A stretch of DNA of 64,000 nucleotides from CAYMND01 sp964465065 (GTDB lineage: Bacteria > Acidobacteriota > Aminicenantia > UBA2199): contig CAYXHZ010000010.1 of NCBI GenBank assembly GCA_964465065.1, positions 14,387 to 78,386 on the forward strand, written 5' to 3'. The notes under the pieces were generated by a model. That model ran no database searches. It was not told where the DNA came from and saw only the letters and a list, made by a program, of their open reading frames with translations. The first letter of the stretch is position 1; the number at the start of each line of letters is the position of its first letter. This document shows positions 35,640 through 43,023 of the stretch, piece by piece. The translations under genes and the position numbers were made by a program.

Positions 35640-36156
35640 AGCGCTTCAGCAGCCTCTCTTTTCGATCCTGGAGTCTGGGGATGAACCAGGGCAGGGCGGC
35701 CATCATCAGGGCCAGGCCCGGCAAGCCGTGCAGCAGGGTCAGCCAGCTGAGCATGGTCGCCGGCAATTGCATGAATTCGGCGATAAGCCGGATCAGCACG
35801 AACAGCAGTACCCGGTCCAGAACCAGGATCACGGCCAGGGCCGCCCAGACCGGCAGCCGGAAGCGACGCTGCAGCGTATGCGGCAGGGCGGTGAACAACA
35901 GTCCTTCAGCCATCATGATGAAGGCGATCGGCGGGTAGAACGGCGGCATTCCGGTCAGCAGAGCCGAAACCAGCGGCGCCGCCAGACCGCAGATCATGGC
36001 CAGGGGCGCAACGACCAGGAATCCGGCCAGAGCCAGGGGGTAGAACATGGGCATGAACGCGCTGCCGAGTCCGAAAGCGTGGAAAACAACCGGAAAGGCC
36101 AGGGCGGCGGCCAGAAACAGACCGGCCAGAACGTAATCGAAGCTGGGGTATCTCAT
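35626..36156 (-). CDS. ECF transporter substrate-binding (S) component
   Basis: 176 residues with five or six hydrophobic helices (FDYVLAGLFLAAALAFPVVFHAFGLGSAFMPM at intervals, GLAAPLVSALLTGMPPFYPPIAFIMMAEG). The pattern and the operon with EcfT and EcfA make it the S component. The substrate cannot be read from sequence. It is the first gene, behind its own promoter, and its 3' end overlaps the methyltransferase start by 14 nt. Confidence 0.78.
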   Translation of the reverse strand: MRYPSFDYVLAGLFLAAALAFPVVFHAFGLGSAFMPMFYPLALAGFLVVAPLAMICGLAAPLVSALLTGMPPFYPPIAFIMMAEGLLFTALPHTLQRRFRLPVWAALAVILVLDRVLLFVLIRLIAEFMQLPATMLSWLTLLHGLPGLALMMAALPWFIPRLQDRKERLLKRYEQA

Positions 36157-36169
36157 CGGGCTCCATACA

Positions 36170-36195
36170 GGTTATACGAAGACGGGTTATACGAA
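36170..36195. repeat. Direct repeat in the leader of the ECF operon
   Basis: GGTTATACGAA occurs at 36170-36180 and again at 36185-36195, 15 bp apart, between the promoter and the S-component start. It may be a regulator site. Confidence 0.5.
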
Positions 36196-36202
36196 AAAAA
36201 GA

Positions 36203-36231
36203 TAACTAACACAGCCCCCCGGCTCTGTCAA
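36203..36231 (-). promoter_or_regulatory. Promoter of the ECF operon
   Basis: On the minus strand TTGACA (36231-36226) and TAGTTA (36208-36203) are 17 bp apart. The start codon follows about 47 nt downstream. Confidence 0.65.
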
Positions 36232-36273
36232 GCGCCGGGCGGCGGCCCAACCTGATGGCCGGGCAACCAAATC

Positions 36274-36289
36274 GTTGCGCTTTTGCAAC
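36274..36289. promoter_or_regulatory. Enhancer palindrome for the sigma-54 activator (site 1)
   Basis: GTTGC-N6-GCAAC, the same dyad as at 38316 and 38347. It lies about 155 bp upstream of a -24/-12 promoter, a usual enhancer distance. Confidence 0.65.
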
Positions 36290-36444
36290 CCGTTCTCAGC
36301 CTGTGTCACCCATGACGCTACGGTCGGGCCGACGCCGGATCCGCCGCCAACAGAGACAGATAAAAAATCACGACCTCATTCAGCACCGATATATCAACAC
36401 AAAGCGCAGCTCGGAATCAAACGGACAAACGAAACCGGACATTT

Positions 36445-36459
36445 TGGAACTAAAAATGC
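36445..36459 (+). promoter_or_regulatory. Sigma-54 promoter before the DUF5320 gene
   Basis: TGGAACT-AAAA-ATGC keeps GG and GC at the required spacing. It stands 67 nt before the ATG at 36526. The rest of the 369-nt stretch 36157-36525 holds enhancer site 1 and the ECF promoter, but no convincing gene. Confidence 0.6.
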
Positions 36460-36525
36460 TCGGAAAATCGTGTTTTCGCAATACGCTGCTTGACAGCGAC
36501 ATGAGCGAATCAAATGGAGGTTGAC

Positions 36526-36849
36526 ATGCCGAGAGGAGATCGAACGGGGCCCAATGGAATGGGTCCGATGACGGGCCGCAGGGCCGGAGTTTGTGCAGGG
36601 AATACGACCGCCGGCTTTGGCGGCGCGGGGTATGGCCGCGGGCCGGGACAGGGTACGGGCGGACGATTTTGTGGCCGTGGCTTTTGGGGTCGGCTGGGAT
36701 TCGGCCGCAGCGCGGTCCCTTATTCGGTCCCGGACACCCAAAGCGAGAAATCAGTCCTCAACAATCAGGCTCAGGCCGTGCAGGCCGAGTTGGACCTGAT
36801 CAAAAAGCGTCTGGAAGAGATTGACAAACAGGATAATCCCCAAACCTGA
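36526..36849 (+). CDS. Small DUF5320-family protein
   Basis: 107 residues starting at the ATG with GGAGG 8 nt upstream. The N-terminus MPRGDRTGPNGMGPMTGR, a Gly-rich middle (GGAGYGRGPGQGTGG) and a helical end (AQAVQAELDLIKKRLEEI) define this small family, which is commonly found beside NifX/NifB-like and Mrp-type ATPase genes in anaerobes. Function unknown. Its sigma-54 promoter and enhancer tie it to the ORP-type operon downstream. Confidence 0.82.
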   Translation: MPRGDRTGPNGMGPMTGRRAGVCAGNTTAGFGGAGYGRGPGQGTGGRFCGRGFWGRLGFGRSAVPYSVPDTQSEKSVLNNQAQAVQAELDLIKKRLEEIDKQDNPQT

Positions 36850-36923
36850 TTGCCGTTTACGGAGAGGAGATTTCATGACATAACTCTCCTTGTCGGAGTT
36901 TGGGCCATTGCCAGGGAACGGTG

Positions 36924-36929
36924 TATAAT
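36924..36929 (+). promoter_or_regulatory. -10 element of the sigma-54 activator gene
   Basis: TATAAT ends 6 nt before the ATG at 36936. A weak TTGGGC (36900-36905) is 18 bp upstream. The start point would coincide with the ATG. Confidence 0.55.
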
Positions 36930-36935
36930 CGGGGC

Positions 36936-38288
36936 ATGAGCAAACGGCCGGCAATCATCGGACCTCAGACCGAAGCCATTCTGGAGAGCATCTCCGACGG
37001 AGTGTTCACCGTGGACGCGGACTGGCGCATCAGCTCCTTCAACCGCGCCGCCGAGGCGATCACCGGCATCACCCGGGAGGAAGCCCTGGGCCGCAGCTGC
37101 TGCGACGTCTTCCGCTCCAGCATGTGCGAAAGCCGTTGCCCGCTGCGAAAGACCCTCAAGACCGGCAAGCCGGCGGTCAACCAGAGCGGCTTCATCGTCC
37201 GCGCCGACGGCCGGCAGATCCCGGTCAGCGTTTCCACGGCCGTGCTCAGGGACCGCAACGGCACCGTCATCGGCGGTGCGGAAACCTTCCGCGACCTCAG
37301 CGAAATCCAGCGCCTCAAGTCCCAGCTCGACGACCGCTACCGCTTCGGCGAATGGGGCAGTCGCAGCCCGGCCATGAAACGGGTCTTCGAACTAGCCGCC
37401 GCGGTGGCCGGCAGCGGCAGCTCGGTGCTGATCACCGGCGAGACCGGCACCGGCAAGGAACTGATGGCCCGGACAATCCACGGCATGGGCGACCGCGCCC
37501 GCAAGCCGTTCATCGCCGTCAATTGCGGCGCCCTGCCGGACACCCTGCTGGAATCGGAACTGTTCGGGTACAAAAAAGGCGCCTTCACCGGTGCCGACCG
37601 CGACAAACCGGGCCGTTTCGAACTGGCCCGGGGCGGCAGCCTGTTTCTGGACGAAATCGGCGAGATCAGCCCGGCCATGCAAGTCCGCCTGCTGCGCGTA
37701 CTGCAGGAACGCGAATTCGAACCGCTGGGCGCCACCCGCAGCGTCCCGGCGGACGTGCGCATCATCGCCGCCACCAATCGCAAACTCGACGAACAGGTCA
37801 AAGAAGGGCGGTTCCGTCAGGATCTGTATTTCCGCATCCATGTCATCAACATCGAACTGCCCCCCCTGCGGGAACGCCAGGAAGACATCCCGCTGCTGAT
37901 CAGCCACTTCATCAACCGCTACAACAGCCGCCTGGGACGCTCGATCACCGGAGTCAGTCCGGAAGCGCTGGCCTTGATGATGGAACATCCCTGGCCGGGC
38001 AACATCCGCGAGTTGGAAAACGTCATCGAGCGGAGTTTCGTCCTCTGCTCCGGCCAGACGATCGGCATCGAACACCTGCCGGAATCCTTGTGCCCAGCCG
38101 CCGGAAGCGTGCAGGCCGCCTTCGCCAAACCGATTCACAGCGCTCGCGATCGGGCCGAAATCCAGTCGATCCGGCAGGCCCTGGAACGGAATCGGCACAA
38201 CCATACGGCCGCCGCCCGGGAACTCGGCATCCACAAGACCACCCTGTACCGCAAGTTGAAGCGTCTGAAGATCCCTGACTTGACCTGA
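36936..38288 (+). CDS. Sigma-54-dependent transcriptional activator (PAS, AAA+, Fis-type HTH)
   Basis: 450 residues. PAS domain (about 8-130) containing a cysteine cluster (GRSCCDVFRSSMCESRCPL) that could sense redox state or hold a metal. The AAA+ domain (about 150-380) has Walker A GETGTGKE, the sigma-54 contact loop GAFTGA, Walker B GGSLFLDEIG and arginine fingers in FRQDLYFRIHV. The Fis-type helix-turn-helix is at the end (RNRHNHTAAARELGIHKTTLYRKL). It lies between two sigma-54 promoters, each with matching palindromes, so it most likely activates both. It corresponds in position and type to the regulator of the Desulfovibrio ORP operons. Confidence 0.9.
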   Translation: MSKRPAIIGPQTEAILESISDGVFTVDADWRISSFNRAAEAITGITREEALGRSCCDVFRSSMCESRCPLRKTLKTGKPAVNQSGFIVRADGRQIPVSVSTAVLRDRNGTVIGGAETFRDLSEIQRLKSQLDDRYRFGEWGSRSPAMKRVFELAAAVAGSGSSVLITGETGTGKELMARTIHGMGDRARKPFIAVNCGALPDTLLESELFGYKKGAFTGADRDKPGRFELARGGSLFLDEIGEISPAMQVRLLRVLQEREFEPLGATRSVPADVRIIAATNRKLDEQVKEGRFRQDLYFRIHVINIELPPLRERQEDIPLLISHFINRYNSRLGRSITGVSPEALALMMEHPWPGNIRELENVIERSFVLCSGQTIGIEHLPESLCPAAGSVQAAFAKPIHSARDRAEIQSIRQALERNRHNHTAAARELGIHKTTLYRKLKRLKIPDLT

Positions 38289-38315
38289 CATCGAGCCGGT
38301 CCCGGCCCTCCGCCA

Positions 38316-38331
38316 GCTGCAAAAATGCAAC
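38316..38331. promoter_or_regulatory. Enhancer palindrome for the sigma-54 activator (site 2)
   Basis: GCTGC-N6-GCAAC, matching sites 1 and 3. It lies about 120 bp upstream of the -24 element at 38449. Confidence 0.65.
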
Positions 38332-38346
38332 TCGCGCCACCAAAGC

Positions 38347-38362
38347 GTTGCACACATGCAGC
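38347..38362. promoter_or_regulatory. Enhancer palindrome for the sigma-54 activator (site 3)
   Basis: GTTGC-N6-GCAGC, 31 bp (about three helical turns) from site 2, so both sites face the same side of the DNA. Confidence 0.65.
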
Positions 38363-38448
38363 GCTCGCTCGCCAAGCACGAAGCGCCGATTCCTCCGCTA
38401 TGGGCCTGGGACGTACTTCGCCGCGTACACTTCAGCTGACACACTGGT

Positions 38449-38463
38449 TGGCAATCATATTGC
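38449..38463 (+). promoter_or_regulatory. Sigma-54 promoter of the ORP-type operon
   Basis: TGGCAAT-CATA-TTGC, a close match to the -24/-12 consensus. The start point would be about 38475, 2-3 nt before the ATG at 38477, which has no ribosome site. Confidence 0.8.
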
Positions 38464-38476
38464 ATCATAAGTACTG

Positions 38477-38884
38477 ATGAAAACCGCTCTATCCGTTGCC
38501 GGCAACCGTCTGGCTCCCCTGTTCGATGTTTCCCGCCATCTGCTCGTTGTGGAGTGGCGGGACGGCAAAGAAAGCGCCCGAGCGGAATGCTGCCCGGCAG
38601 CGACCGCCTGGGCCGTACTGGCCGAACTGAAGCGACTGGGTGTCGCCCAACTGGTCTGCGGCGCCATATCGAGACCTATGCAGCAAGCCGCCATGGCCAT
38701 GGACATCGAAGTATTCGGTTTTCTGACCGGCGAATCGGAAGCCGTGATCGACGCCCTGATCCATGGCCAACTGGACCGGGCGGAACTGCGCATGCCCGGT
38801 TGCCGGGCTTGCAGACGGGGTCGAAGGCGGCGCTGCCAGGATGCCTGGCAGCCAGAACAGCCTATCAAGGAGACAGATAAATGA
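38477..38884 (+). CDS. NifX/NifB-C-terminal-like protein of the ORP cluster
   Basis: 135 residues. The dinitrogenase iron-molybdenum cofactor fold is seen in MKTALSVAGNRLAPLFDVSRHLLV, a central LKRLGVAQLVCGAISRPM and a helix AMDIEVFGFLTGESEAVIDAL. The end is Cys- and Arg-rich (MPGCRACRRGRRRRC), possibly binding a metal or nucleic acid. It is the first gene after the sigma-54 promoter and its stop overlaps the next ATG by 4 nt. Its exact task in the complex is unknown. Confidence 0.8.
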   Translation: MKTALSVAGNRLAPLFDVSRHLLVVEWRDGKESARAECCPAATAWAVLAELKRLGVAQLVCGAISRPMQQAAMAMDIEVFGFLTGESEAVIDALIHGQLDRAELRMPGCRACRRGRRRRCQDAWQPEQPIKETDK

Positions 38885-39246
38885 AAATAGCCATCAGCAG
38901 TATGGGACGGAACATGGAATCCGCCCTGGATCCCCGTTTCGGTCGTGCCAAACAGTTCATCCTCTTCGATCTGGAGCGGGGTGCCTTCGAAATCCTGGAC
39001 AATCAGGTCAACCTGCAGGCCGCTCAGGGAGCAGGAATCCAGGCCGCCCAGCAGATCATCCGCTCCGGCAGCGCCGTTCTGATCACCGGCAACTGCGGCC
39101 CTAAAGCCTATCAGGTTCTCAGTGCCAGCGGGGTCCGGGTGTACACAACCAGCCAGGCGAAAACGGTCATGGAGGCGCTGGCCCTGTTCAACGCCGGAAA
39201 ACTGACCGAAAGCAATTCGGCCAACGTGGAAGGGCATTGGCTGTGA
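38881..39246 (+). CDS. Orange-protein (ORP)-like NifX-family protein
   Basis: 121 residues, compact NifX/ORP fold: MKIAISSMGRNMESALDPRFGRAKQFILFD, QAAQGAGIQAAQQIIRSGSAVLITGNCGPKAYQVL, GVRVYTT and VMEALALFNAGKL. In Desulfovibrio the similar protein holds a mixed molybdenum-copper cluster and associates with the two MinD-type ATPases encoded next. Ribosome site AGGAG. It overlaps genes on both sides. Confidence 0.83.
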   Translation: MKIAISSMGRNMESALDPRFGRAKQFILFDLERGAFEILDNQVNLQAAQGAGIQAAQQIIRSGSAVLITGNCGPKAYQVLSASGVRVYTTSQAKTVMEALALFNAGKLTESNSANVEGHWL

Positions 39247-40085
39247 AACTGGCCGTCGCCTCCGGAAAAGGCGGAACCGGCAAAACGACCCTGGCCGTGG
39301 CCCTGGCCCTGGCCGCCGGCTCGGCGACCCTGCTCGACTGCGACGTCGAAGAGCCGAACGTCCACCTGTTCCTGGCCGGAGAACAATCCGGTCGCGAACC
39401 GGTCTCGGTCCTGATTCCGCAGGTCGACATGCGACTCTGCGACGCCTGCCGGTGCTGCATCGATTTTTGCCAGTTCAACGCCCTGGCGGTCTTTCCCGGC
39501 CAGACCCTGGTTTTCCCCGAGCTCTGCCACAGTTGCGGAGGATGCCAAATGGTCTGCCCCCGCCAGGCGATCACTGAAGTTCCGCGCCGCATCGGCGAGC
39601 TGATCCGGGGCAAAGATCGGGATATCGATTGGATTCAGGGCCGGCTGGATGTCGGTCAAGCCATGTCCCCGCCCCTGATCCGGGCCGTACTGTCTCAGGC
39701 CGGACCGGCTCTGACCATCATCGATTCGCCTCCAGGCACTTCCTGCCCAATGGTCGCCGCCGTCGCTGACGCCGATTACGTTCTGCTGGTGACCGAACCG
39801 ACCCCGTTCGGCCTTAACGACCTGAGCCTGGCTGTCGCCACCCTCAGACAGTTGAAGCGTCGCTACGGCGTGATCGTCAACCGGGCCGACAGCGGCGACG
39901 ACGGCATCGAAGACTACTGCGAGCGAGAGGGTATCCGGGTCTGGCTGCGTATCCCCATGAACCGCCGCATCGCCGAGCTGTATTCGAACGGCGGCAGCCT
40001 GCTGGACGCCATGCCGGAATACCGGGACAGACTGGCCGAAATGCTGGAACAGCTGGCAAAGCCCGACAGCGGAGGCACAGCATGA
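39243..40085 (+). CDS. MinD-family ATPase with inserted ferredoxin domain (1)
   Basis: 280 residues. GTG start at 39243 overlaps the previous stop (GTGA) and has GGAAGGGC 8 nt upstream; a TTG at 39237 is possible but too close to that site. Deviant Walker A SGKGGTGKTT, a ferredoxin insert with two Cys groups (CDACRCCIDFC and CHSCGGCQMVC) at about residues 65-105, and TIIDSPPGTSCP. The family pairs ATP use with iron-sulfur clusters; in ORP clusters two such ATPases are always side by side, as here. Confidence 0.9.
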   Translation: MKLAVASGKGGTGKTTLAVALALAAGSATLLDCDVEEPNVHLFLAGEQSGREPVSVLIPQVDMRLCDACRCCIDFCQFNALAVFPGQTLVFPELCHSCGGCQMVCPRQAITEVPRRIGELIRGKDRDIDWIQGRLDVGQAMSPPLIRAVLSQAGPALTIIDSPPGTSCPMVAAVADADYVLLVTEPTPFGLNDLSLAVATLRQLKRRYGVIVNRADSGDDGIEDYCEREGIRVWLRIPMNRRIAELYSNGGSLLDAMPEYRDRLAEMLEQLAKPDSGGTA

Positions 40086-40972
40086 AAGAACTGGTAGTCA
40101 TCAGCGGCAAAGGCGGAACCGGAAAAACCAGTGTCAGCGCCGCGCTGGCCGCGCTGGCCCAACCGGCAGTCCTGGCGGATTGCGATGTCGACGCCGCCGA
40201 TCTGCACCTGATTCTGGGTGCCCGGACCGTTCAATGCGAGCCCTTTATCAGCGGACACCTGGCCCGGGTGATTCCCGAAAAGTGCACTGCCTGCGGACTG
40301 TGCGCCAGCCTGTGCCGCTTCGGTGCCATCAGCCTGGATGGAACGCCCCCAGGCCGGGCCCGTATACACGCGCAGGGCTGTGAAGGCTGCAGGGTCTGCG
40401 TTCAGTTCTGCCCCCAAACGGCCATCGAGTTCGAACCCCGCCTGTGCGGCGAATCGATGGTCTCCCGAACCCGTCTGGGCATGATGAGCCACGCCCGGCT
40501 TTGCGCCGGAGCCGAGAATTCCGGCAAGCTGGTTTCTCTGGTCCGCAGGAAGGCCAGGGATTTGGCCAAAGAAAATGGGTCCCGATGGCTGATCGTCGAC
40601 GGACCGCCCGGAATCGCCTGCCCGGTGATCGCTTCCATAACCGGTGCCGACGCCGTGCTGCTGGTCACCGAGCCCAGCCTGTCCGCCGCCCACGACCTGG
40701 GACGGGTCGTCGAGCTGTGCCGTCATTTCGGAATCAGGGCCTTCTGCCTGATCAACCGCTTCGATATCAACCCGGCCCAGGCCGATCGTATCGCCGCCGA
40801 TATGGCCGAGTGCGGGGTGACGGTCATCGGCCGCATCCCCTACGATCCGACCTTCACAAGGGCCCAGGTAAGCGGCTGCAGCCTACCCGAAAGCGTCTCG
40901 GGCGGCGATACCCTCGAACGGCTCAAAAGCGCATTTTCACAACTGGAAACAGCACTGTTCAATGTAGAATAA
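40082..40972 (+). CDS. MinD-family ATPase with inserted ferredoxin domain (2)
   Basis: 296 residues. ISGKGGTGKTS, ADCDVDAADLHL, cluster motifs CTACGLCASLC and CEGCRVCVQFC, and IVDGPPGIACPVIASI. It overlaps the first ATPase by ATGA and is its paralogue; the two probably form a heterodimer. It is the counterpart of the second ATPase of the Desulfovibrio ORP operon. Confidence 0.9.
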   Translation: MKELVVISGKGGTGKTSVSAALAALAQPAVLADCDVDAADLHLILGARTVQCEPFISGHLARVIPEKCTACGLCASLCRFGAISLDGTPPGRARIHAQGCEGCRVCVQFCPQTAIEFEPRLCGESMVSRTRLGMMSHARLCAGAENSGKLVSLVRRKARDLAKENGSRWLIVDGPPGIACPVIASITGADAVLLVTEPSLSAAHDLGRVVELCRHFGIRAFCLINRFDINPAQADRIAADMAECGVTVIGRIPYDPTFTRAQVSGCSLPESVSGGDTLERLKSAFSQLETALFNVE

Positions 40973-40987
40973 AAGGAGCATGGAAAA

Positions 40988-42292
40988 ATGAACGAAAGAG
41001 TCAATGATGTCAGCGATTGCCAGGGCGGCAGCGAAGAATGCGGCCATTGCCATAGCGACGACTGCAATTCCCGTAAGGCCGAAGCCAGGCAGCAACCGGA
41101 TGAGCGCCAAGAGGCCGAATTGCGGCTGAAACGGCGTATGGCCCGAATCAAAAGAAAAATCGTGGTCCTGTCCGGCAAGGGCGGCGTGGGCAAGAGCACC
41201 GTGGCCGTAAACCTGGCGGTTTCCCTGGTTCACCAGGGTAAAAAAGTCGGTCTGATGGACATCGATATCCACGGCCCGAGCATACCGACCATGCTGGGAC
41301 TGGTCGGCGAATATTCCGAATCGGACGGTGACGGAATCATCCCCATCGACAGCCACGGTCTGAAGGTCATGTCGGTACAGTTCTTCCTGCCCGATCCCGA
41401 TGCGGCCATCATCTGGCGCGGACCGATGAAAATGACGGTCATCAGCCAATTTCTCAGCGATGTCAACTGGGGTGAGCTCGATTACCTGATCGTCGATTCA
41501 CCACCCGGAACCGGTGACGAACCGCTGTCGATCGTGCAACTGCTGGACCACCCGGACGGCGCGGTCATCGTTACCACTCCGCAGCGAGTCGCCGAAGCCG
41601 ACGTCCGCAAATCCATCAACTTCTGTCAGCAGCTCAAACTGCCCGTCCTGGGCATCATCGAGAACATGAGCGGCTTCACCTGCCCGCATTGCCGGCAGAC
41701 CACACCGCTGTTCCAGAGCGGCGCCGGTCAGCGCATGGCCGAAGACTTCGCCATCCCTTTTCTGGGCAGCATCCCCTTCGAACTGAGCGTGGGCAGTTCG
41801 GGCGAGGCGGGACTAGCCTTCGTCGATCAGCATTCGCAGAGCGCACTGGCCGGCCAGTTCCAGGACATGGCCCGGACAATCAGTTCGGCACTGGACGGCG
41901 AACCCGCCCAGAAGGAGGAAACCATGAACGACAAGAGTAAAAGCAACGGCCGTCTGAAGATCGTCATCCCGGTCAGCGAGGGCCGTCTCAGCATGCACTT
42001 CGGACATTGCGAAACCTTCGCCGTACTGGATGTCGACGTCCCGGGCAAGGCCATCGTCGGCCGCAGCGATCTCCAGGCTCCGCCGCATGAGCCCGGCTTG
42101 CTACCGCGCTGGCTGGGCGAACGGGGTACGCAGCTGATCATTGCCGGCGGCATGGGTCAGCGCGCCCGGAGCCTGTTCGAAGAAAACGGCATCCAGGTCA
42201 TCGTCGGTGCGGCCAGCGAGCCTCCGGAGACTCTGGTCGACCAGTACCTGAACGGCAGCCTGCAAACCGGGGAAAATATCTGCGACCACTGA
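40988..42292 (+). CDS. mrp: Mrp/NBP35-type ATPase fused to a NifX/ORP-like domain
   Basis: 434 residues. N-terminal Cys motif (CQGGSEECGHCHSDDC), then the Mrp ATPase: VLSGKGGVGKSTVAVNLA, MDIDIHGPSIPTMLGL, IVDSPPGTGDEPLSI and the cluster-binding CPHC. From about residue 313 a NifX/ORP-type domain follows (LKIVIPVSEGRLSMHFGHCETFAV, LIIAGGMGQRARSLFEENGIQVI). Mrp proteins carry iron-sulfur clusters. At the junction there is an in-frame AGGAGG followed by ATG at 41924, so the second domain may also be made alone. Confidence 0.92.
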   Translation: MNERVNDVSDCQGGSEECGHCHSDDCNSRKAEARQQPDERQEAELRLKRRMARIKRKIVVLSGKGGVGKSTVAVNLAVSLVHQGKKVGLMDIDIHGPSIPTMLGLVGEYSESDGDGIIPIDSHGLKVMSVQFFLPDPDAAIIWRGPMKMTVISQFLSDVNWGELDYLIVDSPPGTGDEPLSIVQLLDHPDGAVIVTTPQRVAEADVRKSINFCQQLKLPVLGIIENMSGFTCPHCRQTTPLFQSGAGQRMAEDFAIPFLGSIPFELSVGSSGEAGLAFVDQHSQSALAGQFQDMARTISSALDGEPAQKEETMNDKSKSNGRLKIVIPVSEGRLSMHFGHCETFAVLDVDVPGKAIVGRSDLQAPPHEPGLLPRWLGERGTQLIIAGGMGQRARSLFEENGIQVIVGAASEPPETLVDQYLNGSLQTGENICDH

Positions 42293-42309
42293 ACCCGCAG
42301 GCGTTCCGC

Positions 42310-43023
42310 TTACTTCTTCTTGATGGTGCTCAGCACCTTGTCCTTGGCGAGCGGTTTGGTGCAAAAGAACCAGTCCAGGCACTTGATGTCTTCCTTGCCC
42401 TCCATGCGTTCCTTGGCCACCCCGCAGGAACCGGCCGTCGGCACGATGACATCGTCTCCGGGCCGCCAGTCGGCCGGCGTGGCCACCGAGAAGGCGTCGG
42501 CGGTCTGCAGGGCGATGACCACCCGCAGAATCTCGTCGAAATTGCGTCCCAGACTGAGCGGGTAGTAGATGACGGTGCGGATGACGCCCTTGGGATCGAT
42601 GACGAATACCGCACGCACCGCCTTGGTGGAGCTCTCGCCCGGCTGCAGCATGCCGTACAGCTTGGCGATCTCCATGGACACGTCTTCGATCAGGGGGAAC
42701 TTGACTTCGATGTTCTTCATGCCCTTGAACTCGATCTTCTCCTTGATGGTGCGCAGCCAGGCGATGTGGCTGTACAGTCCGTCGATGGAAAGCCCCACGA
42801 GTTTGCAGTTCAGTTCGTTGAACTGGTTCTCCATAGCCGCGAAGGTCATGAATTCCGAAGTGCACACCGGAGTGAAGTCGGCCGGATGGCTGAACAGGAT
42901 GACCCAGCTGCCCGCATACTGGGCGGGAAAATCGATCTCGCCCTGGGTGGTGACGGCTTTGAAAGCCGGAGCCTTATCGCCGATGCGCGGCATGGCCATG
43001 AGCGGTTGTTGGTTTTGTTCCAT
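42310..43023 (-). CDS. Peroxiredoxin (Prx6/1-Cys-like)
   Basis: 237 residues. The peroxidatic motif PADFTPVCTSE is at about residue 47, with a downstream Arg in the SLGRNFDEILRVV region. The long C-terminus (ADWRPGDDVIVPTAGSCGVAKER, CLDWFFCTKP) is typical of the Prx6 group and carries extra Cys. It reduces hydrogen peroxide and organic peroxides. GGAGG precedes the ATG. It is convergent with the ORP-type operon, 17 nt from its stop. Its own promoter region is in the following 470-nt gap. Confidence 0.92.
   Translation of the reverse strand: MEQNQQPLMAMPRIGDKAPAFKAVTTQGEIDFPAQYAGSWVILFSHPADFTPVCTSEFMTFAAMENQFNELNCKLVGLSIDGLYSHIAWLRTIKEKIEFKGMKNIEVKFPLIEDVSMEIAKLYGMLQPGESSTKAVRAVFVIDPKGVIRTVIYYPLSLGRNFDEILRVVIALQTADAFSVATPADWRPGDDVIVPTAGSCGVAKERMEGKEDIKCLDWFFCTKPLAKDKVLSTIKKK

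Noticed and set aside
36255..36524. 89-codon open frame before the DUF5320 gene
   Set aside because: It crosses the enhancer palindrome and the sigma-54 promoter and has no ribosome site.
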